Positions 32,812 through 39,343 of a stretch of DNA of 64,000 bases are shown piece after piece. Under the pieces are notes generated by a model, which was not told the origin of the DNA, ran no database searches, and saw only the letters and a program-made list of their open reading frames with translations. A program made the position numbers and the translations under genes. Source of the DNA: Pararoseomonas sp. SCSIO 73927 (lineage in GTDB: Bacteria; Pseudomonadota; Alphaproteobacteria; Acetobacterales; Acetobacteraceae); assembly GCF_037040815.1 (NCBI RefSeq), contig NZ_CP146232.1, positions 4,310,001-4,374,000 of the forward strand. The letters are read 5' to 3'. Numbering within the stretch: position 1 is the first letter of the stretch; each line of letters opens with the position of its first letter.

Positions 32812-33224
32812 GCGGTCGCGGCCTTCCGCACCGGCGCGTCGTAAGCGGCCCAGGCCAGGGGGCTCTCCCGCAGCAGCACCTTCACGGCCTCCACGGCGCG
32901 CCCGCCCTCGCCCAGCCTGCCCTCGGCCAGGGCGGCGCAGAGCAGGCCGTGGACGTGGAAGCACAGGAACTCCGTGCTGGTGTTCTGGCCGGAGAACTGG
33001 GGCAGGTTGTCCAGGTTATCGTAGTCGAAGCTGTCGAGGATGCGGCGCAGCTCCACCCGGGCCGCGGCGATGTCCACGAGCAGGTTGGCGTCGTCCAGCG
33101 CGGGCGCGCGGAACTCCGCCTCCACCACGAAGGTCGCGCCGTGCACCCGCTGGGCGGGACCGAAGGCTTCTCCCTTGAAGGAGTGCGCGATCATCACGTG
33201 GTCGGCGACGGTGAGGCTGTACAT
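32808..33224 (-). CDS. 6-pyruvoyl-tetrahydropterin synthase/QueD-fold protein lacking canonical catalytic residues
   Basis: 138 residues with the tunnelling fold pattern. Compared with E. coli QueD, one zinc His is kept (His14 in MIAHSF) and so is the next (His28 in RVHGATF), but the third zinc His is Ala30, the catalytic Cys is Ala24, and the catalytic His of the LDHHYLND segment is Tyr68 (FDYDNLDN). The Glu near the C-terminus (Glu120, LLRES) and the NTSTE segment are kept. It should therefore not do standard PTPS or QueD chemistry. ATG 33224 lies 11 nt after the MDR dehydrogenase stop. The role is unknown; it may bind a pterin-like substrate. Confidence 0.82.
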   Translation of the reverse strand: MYSLTVADHVMIAHSFKGEAFGPAQRVHGATFVVEAEFRAPALDDANLLVDIAAARVELRRILDSFDYDNLDNLPQFSGQNTSTEFLCFHVHGLLCAALAEGRLGEGGRAVEAVKVLLRESPLAWAAYDAPVRKAATA

Positions 33225-33235
33225 CGGGATCTCGT

Positions 33236-34225
33236 CTAGGGTTCGTAGGTGACGACGGGCAGCAGCGGCGCCGCCTGCCCCTCGGGCGGGGCGCCGAGCA
33301 GGCCGGGCATGGCGCGCGGCAGGTCGCGGAAGGCGATCATCGGGCCGCAGAGCGCATCCAGCGCCGGATCGGAGAGGAGGGAGAGGGCGAGCGCCATCCG
33401 CTCCGCGTGGCTGCGCCGCCCCCGCATCGGCGCGGCGACATGCCCGACCTGGGTGGAGCGGATCGTGACCCGGTTGGCATGGAACGCCTCGCCCAGCGGC
33501 AGGGCGCACTCGGCGGCGCCGAACCAGGAGGCCTCCAGGATCCGGGCTTCGAACCCGGCGCAGCGCAGCGCGGTCCGCAGGCCTTCCGGGTTGCCGGAGG
33601 CGTGGATGATCAGGTCGCGATTGCCGGGCGCCTCCTCCGGTGCCACCAGCCGCAGGCCGAGACGCTGCGCCACGGGCGCCCGCAGCGGGTCCGGATCGGC
33701 CACCGCCAGCTCCAGCGCCGGGAAGCACGAGAGCAGCCAGGCGCAGAGCAGCCCCACCACCCCGGCGCCGACCACCAGCGCGCGCTCCCCCGGCAGGGGC
33801 TGCGCGTCCCAGATGGCGTTCAGCGCCGTCTCCATGTTGGCCGCCAGCACGGCGCGCCATTCCGGCACGCGGTCCGGCACGACGGCGCAGAGGGAGACGG
33901 GCGCGACGAAGCGGTCCTGATGCGGGTGCAGGCAGAAAACGCGCTCTCCCACCCACTCCTCCGGGCCTTCTTCCACCACGCCAACGGCCGCGTAGCCGTA
34001 CTTGACCGGGAAGGGGAGGGCGCCGCCCTGCATCGGGCCGCGCATCCGTGCCCACTCGCTCTCCGGCACGCGGCCGTTGAACACCAGCCGCTCCGTGCCG
34101 CGGCTGATGCCGCTGGCCAGCGTCCGCACCAGCACCTCGCCGGGTCCGGGCGGGCGCAGCGTCTCCCCGTGGATCGCGCCCTCGCCGGGGCCGGTGGTCC
34201 AGAAGGCGGTGGCGGTGCGGCTCAA
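33236..34225 (-). CDS. MDR-superfamily dehydrogenase without the usual zinc ligands (BchC-like)
   Basis: 329 residues. GroES-like N-terminal half: LASGISRGTERLVFNGRVP and PFPVKYGYAAVG. The places where zinc alcohol dehydrogenases have CG(S/T)D and GHE read SRGT and KYGY, so the catalytic zinc site is absent. The nucleotide-binding motif VVGAGVVGLLCAW is intact. The pattern recalls the dehydrogenase BchC. The start is TTG 34225 in a TTGA overlapping the stop of the RibD-like gene; the protein would begin MSRTATAFWTTGPGEG. An NAD(P)-linked oxidoreduction of a pathway intermediate is likely. Confidence 0.82.
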   Translation of the reverse strand: MSRTATAFWTTGPGEGAIHGETLRPPGPGEVLVRTLASGISRGTERLVFNGRVPESEWARMRGPMQGGALPFPVKYGYAAVGVVEEGPEEWVGERVFCLHPHQDRFVAPVSLCAVVPDRVPEWRAVLAANMETALNAIWDAQPLPGERALVVGAGVVGLLCAWLLSCFPALELAVADPDPLRAPVAQRLGLRLVAPEEAPGNRDLIIHASGNPEGLRTALRCAGFEARILEASWFGAAECALPLGEAFHANRVTIRSTQVGHVAAPMRGRRSHAERMALALSLLSDPALDALCGPMIAFRDLPRAMPGLLGAPPEGQAAPLLPVVTYEP

Positions 34226-35085
34226 GCGCCCTCGCAGACGCGGGGGCGCGTGCGGCGCAGCGGGATGTCGAAAAGGATGTCGCCGCCCTCCAGGGGATAG
34301 GGTGTCCAGTCGAAACGCAGCCCGTCCGCGATGCGCGCCGCCTCTGGCAGGATGAAGGCCGCGCGGCCGGAGCCGAGGATGACGGGCGCGACGGTGACGT
34401 GCAGCCGGTCCAGCAGCCCCGCTGAGAGGAAGGCGGAGACGGTGATCCCCCCGCCCTCCACGAAGAGCCGGGAGAGCCTGCGCGCGCGCAGGGCGCGCAG
34501 CAGCGCGGCCAGGTCCATCCCCTCCGGCCCGCGCGGCAGGCGCAGCACCTCCGCCGCGCCGTGGCGATCCCCGAGAGGCGAATCCGCGAGGCAGGCAAGA
34601 AGGGTGGGCGGGCCGCCGTCGGAGAACACACGGTGCGACGGCGAGAGGCGACGGCGCGGGTCGAGGATCACGCGCACCGGGCTCGCCCCCGCCACCTCGC
34701 GCGTGGTCAGGCGCGGGTCGTCCTTCTCCACCGTGCCCGCGCCGACCAGCACCGCGTCGCAGAGCGCGCGCAGCCGGTGCGTGTGGAGAATGTCGCCTCG
34801 ACCGCCGATCCACTGGCTGGAACCGCCGGCCGTGGCGATGCGCCCGTCCAGCGTTTGCGCCAGGCGGCCGACGAGGGTGCAGCCATCCTCTCCCGCGCCG
34901 GCGGCGAGCACGGGCGTGAAGAGGGAGGAGAGCGGATGGTCGGGCAGCGGCGCGGGATCTCCGGCGCGGCGCGCCAGCAGCGCCGCCCAGGCCCGATCCG
35001 TCGCGCCGTCGGGCGCGCTGTCGGTCGCGCCGTCGGGCGCGCTGTCGGTCGCGCCGTCGGGCGCGCTGTGCGGCGTGGCGTCCAT
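34222..35085 (-). CDS. RibD C-terminal-type pyrimidine reductase family protein
   Basis: 287 residues. After a 30-residue tail of SAPDGATD repeats comes the RibD_C/dihydrofolate-reductase-like fold: AQTLDGRIATAGGSSQWIG, LCDAVLVGAGTVEKDDPRL, PVRVILD and LFVEGGGITVSAFL. These enzymes reduce the ribosylamino-pyrimidine derived from GTP in riboflavin synthesis. The deaminase domain of housekeeping RibD is missing, and neither ribA, ribB, ribH nor ribE is nearby, so this is probably a paralogue working on a related pyrimidine or pterin. It heads the five-gene operon. Confidence 0.86.
   Translation of the reverse strand: MDATPHSAPDGATDSAPDGATDSAPDGATDRAWAALLARRAGDPAPLPDHPLSSLFTPVLAAGAGEDGCTLVGRLAQTLDGRIATAGGSSQWIGGRGDILHTHRLRALCDAVLVGAGTVEKDDPRLTTREVAGASPVRVILDPRRRLSPSHRVFSDGGPPTLLACLADSPLGDRHGAAEVLRLPRGPEGMDLAALLRALRARRLSRLFVEGGGITVSAFLSAGLLDRLHVTVAPVILGSGRAAFILPEAARIADGLRFDWTPYPLEGGDILFDIPLRRTRPRVCEGA
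35000..35070. repeat. Tandem 24-bp repeat encoding SAPDGATD
   Basis: Nearly three copies of a 24-bp unit (35000-35023, 35024-35047, 35048-35070) lie in the first codons of the RibD-like gene. Each keeps the reading frame and encodes eight residues, so copy-number change by slippage would alter only the N-terminal tail length. Confidence 0.85.
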
Positions 35086-35140
35086 CCCGCGCAGCTATGC
35101 CCCAGCGCCGCGCCCCGCGCCAGCAGCCCGCCCGGGTCGC

Positions 35141-35572
35141 TCAGGCCCGGGCCGCCAGGGTGAGAGAGGGCACCTGGCGCGGCATCGCGCGCTGGCCCAG
35201 CCCGCCATAGGTCGCCGGGCGGCTGGCCGGGATGGCGGCGCCCGCGATGGTCTCGATCACGCGGGACTGCAGGGTAATGGCGCGCTCCAGCAGGCGCCGG
35301 TTCTCGTCGGAGAGGCCGCGCAGGCCGAGGGCCAGCCGTTCCGCCGCCGCGCGCAGCTCGCCCGTCATGGCGCCGGGCGCGGCCCCCGTCCTCGTCGCGG
35401 CGCCGTAGGCGGCGGTGAAGGCGTCGCTCGCCTGCACCTTCGCCGTCGCGAGGGTGGCGGCGCGGCCGAGGTCGAGCCGCGCGAGCGCCTCGTTCTCGGC
35501 CCGCAAGGCCTCCGCCAGGCGCTGGCCTGCCGCGAGGAGCGCCTGGACGATGGGGGCGGGGGTCTGGCTCAT
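35141..35572 (-). CDS. FlgN-like flagellar export chaperone (tentative)
   Basis: 143 residues, largely alpha-helical with heptad-like stretches (LLAAGQRLAEALRAENEALA, ERLALGLRGLSDENRRLLE) and a short proline-containing tail, the layout of FlgN/FliT-type chaperones for hook-filament junction proteins. The assignment leans on position: its ATG overlaps the stop of the FlgJ-like gene by 4 nt in the flgI operon. Alphaproteobacterial FlgN proteins are poorly conserved, so a search is needed to confirm. Confidence 0.6.
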   Translation of the reverse strand: MSQTPAPIVQALLAAGQRLAEALRAENEALARLDLGRAATLATAKVQASDAFTAAYGAATRTGAAPGAMTGELRAAAERLALGLRGLSDENRRLLERAITLQSRVIETIAGAAIPASRPATYGGLGQRAMPRQVPSLTLAARA

Positions 35573-35847
35573 GCGGTCCTCTCCTGTTGGGGCGCCTGCG
35601 CGGCGGATTGCACGCGCAGCAGCTCGCGGTACACGGCGTCGGCGATGCCCACCCCACCCTTGTCCGACCAGGACTGGGCGTATCGCTCGACGAGCATCGG
35701 CCGCCACTGCTCCTCCGCGGCGCCGCCGGAGAGCAGCCCCTTCGACGCCTCCCCGAAGACGGGCTTGAGCAGCGCGCCCAACACCTGCGCCTCGAAGCGG
35801 CGGGCCACGCGGGCCAGGGCGGCATGGTTGGAGGCGACCGGGTCCAT
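35569..35847 (-). CDS. flgJ: Flagellar rod-binding protein (FlgJ N-terminal domain only)
   Basis: 92 residues with the rod-binding segment ARRFEAQVLGALLKPVFGEA, GGAAEEQWRPMLVERYAQ and GGVGIADAVYRELL. Enterobacterial FlgJ carries an additional muramidase domain; alphaproteobacterial versions such as this have only the rod-binding part, which caps the growing rod. The ATG at 35847 shares its A with the TGA of flgI (TGATG); a GTG one codon earlier is possible. It is the second gene of the sigma-54 flagellar operon. Confidence 0.83.
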   Translation of the reverse strand: MDPVASNHAALARVARRFEAQVLGALLKPVFGEASKGLLSGGAAEEQWRPMLVERYAQSWSDKGGVGIADAVYRELLRVQSAAQAPQQERTA

Positions 35848-36965
35848 CACCGCACCTCCAGTTCGGCCTGCAGCGCGCCGGCGGCCTTTACCGATTGCAG
35901 GATGGTGATCAGGTCCCGCGGTCCGACGCCGAGGGAGTTCAGCCCACGCACCAGCTCCTCCAGCGTGACGGAGCGGGGCAGGATGCCCAGGCGCCGGTCC
36001 CGCGCGTCGTCCACCTCAATCCCGGTGCGCGGCACCACAGCCGTCCCGCCGCCCGAGAGCGGGCCGGGCTGGCTCACCTGCGGCGTCTCCGTCACGCGGA
36101 TGGTCAGATTTCCCTGGGCGATGGCGACGGTGGAGACGCGGACATTGGCGCCCATGACGATGGTGCCGGACGCCTCCTCGATCACCACCTTCGCCGACTG
36201 GTCGGGCTCCACGCGAAGGCCCTCGATCTCCGTCAGCAGCCGCGCCACGTCGCGCCCGCCGGTCAGCACCACCACCGTGCGCGGGTCCGTCGCCGTCGCG
36301 CTGCCGGCGCCCGCCACGCGGTTGATGGCGGCGGCCATGCGCTGCGCCGTGGTGAGGTCGGGGTTGCGGAGGGAGAGGCGGATCCGGTCGCGCCCCGCGA
36401 GCTGGAAGGGCAACTCGCGCTCCACCACCCCGCCGGAGGAGATCCGGGCGGAGGTCGGCACGCCCCGCTGCACGGAGGAGGCCTGGCCGCGCGCCGCGAT
36501 CGCGCCCGTGGCCACCGCCCCCTGTCCCACCGCGTAGACCTCGCCATCCGCGCCCAGCAGCGGCGTGACCAGCAGGGTGCCGCCCGTGAGGTTCGTCGCG
36601 TCCCCGAGGGAGGAGACGGCGATGTCCAGCCGGCTGCCCGGCCGCGCGAAGGCCGGCAGGTTCGCCGTGACCATCACCGCGGCCACGTTGCGCGTGTCCA
36701 GCCGCGCCTCCTGGTCGCGCGTGTTCACCCCCAGCCGCTCCAGCATCCCGACGAGGGACTGGCGCGTGAAGATCGCGGAGCGCAGCCGGTCCCCCGTGCC
36801 GGGCAGCCCGACAACCAGCCCGTAGCCGACGAGCTGGTTGTCACGGATGCCCTCGATGTCCGCGATGTCCTTGATTCGCACCTGCGCGGCGGCCAGCGCC
36901 GGCCACAGCAGGGTGAGCAGCAGGATCATCGCCGTCTTCGCGCTTCGGAAACCCGTCCGGGGCAA
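35847..36965 (-). CDS. flgI: Flagellar P-ring protein FlgI
   Basis: 372 residues. A signal peptide (RTGFRSAKTAMILLLTLLWP, cut after AAA) precedes the mature RIKDIADIEGIRDNQLVGYGL, then GLPGTGD and the rest of the conserved P-ring protein, ending in LNSLGVGPRDLITILQSVKAAGALQAELEV. I chose TTG 36965: GGAGG lies 5 nt before it, it supplies the basic n-region, and the sigma-54 promoter at 36998-37012 predicts transcription from about 36987, so the ATG at 36989 could not be used. An ATG at 36929 would lack a basic n-region. FlgI forms the ring in the peptidoglycan around the rod. Confidence 0.92.
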   Translation of the reverse strand: MPRTGFRSAKTAMILLLTLLWPALAAAQVRIKDIADIEGIRDNQLVGYGLVVGLPGTGDRLRSAIFTRQSLVGMLERLGVNTRDQEARLDTRNVAAVMVTANLPAFARPGSRLDIAVSSLGDATNLTGGTLLVTPLLGADGEVYAVGQGAVATGAIAARGQASSVQRGVPTSARISSGGVVERELPFQLAGRDRIRLSLRNPDLTTAQRMAAAINRVAGAGSATATDPRTVVVLTGGRDVARLLTEIEGLRVEPDQSAKVVIEEASGTIVMGANVRVSTVAIAQGNLTIRVTETPQVSQPGPLSGGGTAVVPRTGIEVDDARDRRLGILPRSVTLEELVRGLNSLGVGPRDLITILQSVKAAGALQAELEVR

Positions 36966-36997
36966 TCTGGCCTCCAACACTTCCTGCATCCCCCGGC

Positions 36998-37012
36998 GCA
37001 ACGCCCGTGCCA
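36998..37012 (-). promoter_or_regulatory. Sigma-54 promoter of the flgI operon
   Basis: On the minus strand the sequence reads TGGCACGGGCGTTGC, with C before and G after. It matches the sigma-54 -24/-12 consensus TGGCACG-N4-TTGC at every fixed position and spacing. It points to flgI, about 33 nt upstream of the TTG start. Hook-basal-body genes are sigma-54-dependent in Caulobacter, where flgI also lies divergent to fliX. Confidence 0.82.
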
Positions 37013-37122
37013 GGGCAGGGCGGGGGAGGGTCGGCAGGCCTTGCCGGGGTAGGGGAGTTCTCTTCCCTCCGGGGCGGCAGGAAACGTCAGGGTGCGGCGG
37101 CAAAGGGCGGCAGGAGGCTGCG

Positions 37123-37542
37123 ATGGGCATGGCTGGGATCGGCGGCGTGGGATGGGCGCGCGGAGGGCAGGGCGCACGCGGCGCGGCGCGCCCGGGCGGG
37201 GCCTTCCGCCTGCCGGGGGTGGCGCGTTCGGCGGAGGCGGCCGGGGCGGCTCCCACAGCCGCCGCGGCCCCGATCGGCCTCCTCGCCATGCATGGGGCGG
37301 ACGAGGCGGCGGAGCGGGACCGGCGCGGTGCCGCCCGTGCGCGGGATCTCCTGAGGGAGCTCTCCGCCCTGCAGGCCGGGCTGCTGCGCGGCACGGTCGA
37401 TCCGGACGGCCTGGCGCGCATCGCCCTCCTGGCCGAGGGCGAGTCGCCGGAAGACCCCGTGCTCCGGGACGCGCTGACCGGTATCGCTTTGCGCGCCCGG
37501 GTGGAGCTGGCGCGGCGTGGCATAATGGTTGCAGGAACGTGA
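37123..37542 (+). CDS. fliX: Flagellar assembly regulator FliX
   Basis: 139 residues, the length of Caulobacter FliX. A low-complexity N-terminal half (glycine, arginine, alanine) is followed by the conserved helical part LLRELSALQAGLLRG, and DPVLRDALTGIALRARVELAR at the end. FliX couples basal-body assembly to activation of the sigma-54 activator FlbD, thereby controlling the class of genes to which flgI belongs. ATG 37123 has AGGAGG upstream. Its divergent position to flgI is the order seen in Caulobacter. Confidence 0.85.
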   Translation: MGMAGIGGVGWARGGQGARGAARPGGAFRLPGVARSAEAAGAAPTAAAAPIGLLAMHGADEAAERDRRGAARARDLLRELSALQAGLLRGTVDPDGLARIALLAEGESPEDPVLRDALTGIALRARVELARRGIMVAGT

Positions 37543-37590
37543 AAAGCCGTGAAGGAAGCCCGTGGCCGCCCGCCCGCCGGGGCGTTCCTC

Positions 37591-37620
37591 TTGTTTCTCT
37601 CCCGGTGCCGTCTGTATACG
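37591..37620 (+). promoter_or_regulatory. Candidate promoter of dksA
   Basis: TTGTTT (37591-37596) and TATACG (37615-37620) with an 18-nt spacer sit in a T-rich patch that stands out locally, about 50 nt before the dksA start. Only partial matches to the consensus, so this is a suggestion. Confidence 0.35.
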
Positions 37621-37671
37621 CGGCTACCTGACCGGCCGGGGGGACCGGAGGGGTCGGGCTAGGCCATCGGG

Positions 37672-38097
37672 ATGCAAGCCATGCTCATCACCCTGCCGCC
37701 GGATTACAAGCCCTCGGAAGACGAGGCCTTCATGAACCCCCGGCAGCTCGCCTACTTCAGGCAGAAGCTGCTGCGCTGGCGCGGGGACCTGATCCGCGAG
37801 GCCGGCGAGACCCTCTCCTCCATGGGCCAGGGCGGAATCGTCGAGGCCGACCTGACCGACCGGGCCAGCGTCGAGACCGACCGGGCGCTCGAGCTTCGCA
37901 CCCGCGACCGGGCCCGCAAGCTCATCTCCAAGATCGATCAGGCGCTGGAGCGGGTGGACAACGGCACCTACGGCTACTGCGAGGAGAGCGGCGAGCCCAT
38001 CGGCCTGCGCCGCCTGGAGGCCCGCCCGATCGCCACCCTCTCCATCGAGGCGCAGGAGCGCCACGAGCGTATGGAGCGCGTCCACCGGGACGACTGA
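37672..38097 (+). CDS. dksA: RNA polymerase-binding transcription factor DksA (single-cysteine type)
   Basis: 141 residues. A coiled-coil segment with the tip motif DLTDRASVETD (the acidic residues that enter the polymerase secondary channel) is followed by the degenerate zinc-finger region GTYGYCEESGEPIGLRRLEA and ARPIATLSIEAQERHE. Only one cysteine remains of the four in E. coli DksA, as known for several alphaproteobacterial DksA proteins. It works with ppGpp to repress rRNA and activate amino-acid genes. The start may alternatively be ATG 37681. It follows fliX by 129 nt. Confidence 0.92.
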   Translation: MQAMLITLPPDYKPSEDEAFMNPRQLAYFRQKLLRWRGDLIREAGETLSSMGQGGIVEADLTDRASVETDRALELRTRDRARKLISKIDQALERVDNGTYGYCEESGEPIGLRRLEARPIATLSIEAQERHERMERVHRDD

Positions 38098-38140
38098 GCC
38101 GGAGGGCGATCGGGCCGGCAGGAAGCCCCCGCTCGGCCCA

Positions 38141-39343
38141 TCAAGCCCGCAGCAGCCCGCTCCGCGCCGAAATGGCGCCGCTGCCGGGGAAGGCCGCGTC
38201 CACCGCTGCCGGCGGCAGGCCGAGATGATCCCGCAGCAGCCCCTTGGCCACGGCTCGCAGGTCCAGCGTCGGGGCGAGGTCCCGGTTCTCGTGCAGCCGG
38301 CCTTCTCCGAGTCCCGGCCAGTCCGCCAGCACGCGCCCGCCCGCCACCGCGCCGCCCAGCAGGAACGCGGCGCCGGCCGTTCCGTGATCCGTGCCGCCAT
38401 TCCCGTTCACCCGGGCGGTGCGGCCGAACTCCGTCATCACCAGCACGGCCGTGCGGGCCCAGGCCGGGCCCAGCCGCTCTCGCAGCGCGTCCAGCCCGTC
38501 ATCCAGCTGCGCCAGCGCTCGCCGCAGTCCCTGTACCTGTGCCCGGTGCGTGTCCCAGCCGCCGATCTCCAGCGCCGCCACGCGCGGGCCGCCCGGGGCC
38601 GCCATCAGCCGCCCGGCGGCGCCCGCCAACTCCACGAAGCCGTCCCGCTGCTCCGTCGGCGAGAGCACGCCGGCCGTGAAGCCGCGGGCCCGCAGCCCCT
38701 CCGCGATGGCGGGGCCGGTCACGGGGTCCGCGTGGTTCAGCTCCATCAGCCGGGCGTAGAGGTCGGGGGCGGGGCGATCCGCGCGGGTGGGGGCGTACAT
38801 CCCCACCGGCTCCGGCCCGCGCAGGATCAGCGGCAGGTCGTCCCCGACGGCGAAGGCGGCCCGGTTGCCGCCCCTTCCGTGGCCCGGCAGCCCGGCCAGG
38901 GCGCGGTTCAGCCACCCGGAGGTCATTCGCTGCGACGCCCCGCTCTCCAGCAGGTCCTGCGCCTCGAAATGGCTGCGCGAGCGGGTGGGCCCGCAGACCG
39001 CGTGGATCGGCATGGCCTCGTTCGCGCGGAACATGGCGTGCAGCTTCGGCATGCGCGGGTGCAGCCCGAAGAAGCCGCCGAGGTCGAGCACTCCGCCCTC
39101 CTGCCCCGGCTCCGGCAGCGCGATCGGCGCTCGCAGAGCGGTCAGGGCCGGGTCGCCATAGGGCTGCACGGCCGCCATCCCGTCCAGCGCGCCGCGCAGC
39201 AGGACGACGACGAGGCGCGCCTCCCCGGCGGGCCCGGCGCCGAGCGCCAGGCGCGCTCCACCCAGCACCGCCCCCGCCGTGAGGCCGAGGAGGAGCCCGC
39301 GCCGGCCGAGGAGGGATCCGATCAGGGGAAGGTGCCGCCTCAT
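38141..39343 (-). CDS. DUF1501 domain protein (exported)
   Basis: 400 residues. A Tat-like leader RRGLLLGLTAGAVLGGARLALG is followed by LVVVLLRGALDGM, the pattern SRSHFEAQDLLESG, EIGGWDTH, and VLVMTEFGRTARVNGNGGTDHG, all typical of DUF1501, which is related to the alkaline-phosphatase/sulfatase superfamily. DUF1501 and DUF1800 genes almost always pair; the function is unknown. Its ATG overlaps the stop of the DUF1800 gene by 4 nt. Confidence 0.9.
   Translation of the reverse strand: MRRHLPLIGSLLGRRGLLLGLTAGAVLGGARLALGAGPAGEARLVVVLLRGALDGMAAVQPYGDPALTALRAPIALPEPGQEGGVLDLGGFFGLHPRMPKLHAMFRANEAMPIHAVCGPTRSRSHFEAQDLLESGASQRMTSGWLNRALAGLPGHGRGGNRAAFAVGDDLPLILRGPEPVGMYAPTRADRPAPDLYARLMELNHADPVTGPAIAEGLRARGFTAGVLSPTEQRDGFVELAGAAGRLMAAPGGPRVAALEIGGWDTHRAQVQGLRRALAQLDDGLDALRERLGPAWARTAVLVMTEFGRTARVNGNGGTDHGTAGAAFLLGGAVAGGRVLADWPGLGEGRLHENRDLAPTLDLRAVAKGLLRDHLGLPPAAVDAAFPGSGAISARSGLLRA

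Noticed and set aside
32808..33224. queD (queuosine synthesis) symbol for the PTPS-like gene
   Set aside because: Key catalytic Cys and His and one zinc His are replaced, and no queC, queE or queF is nearby.
36929..36989. ATG 36989 or ATG 36929 as the flgI start
   Set aside because: The first would lie at or upstream of the predicted sigma-54 transcription start; the second lacks a basic signal-peptide n-region and a clear ribosome site, while the TTG at 36965 has both.
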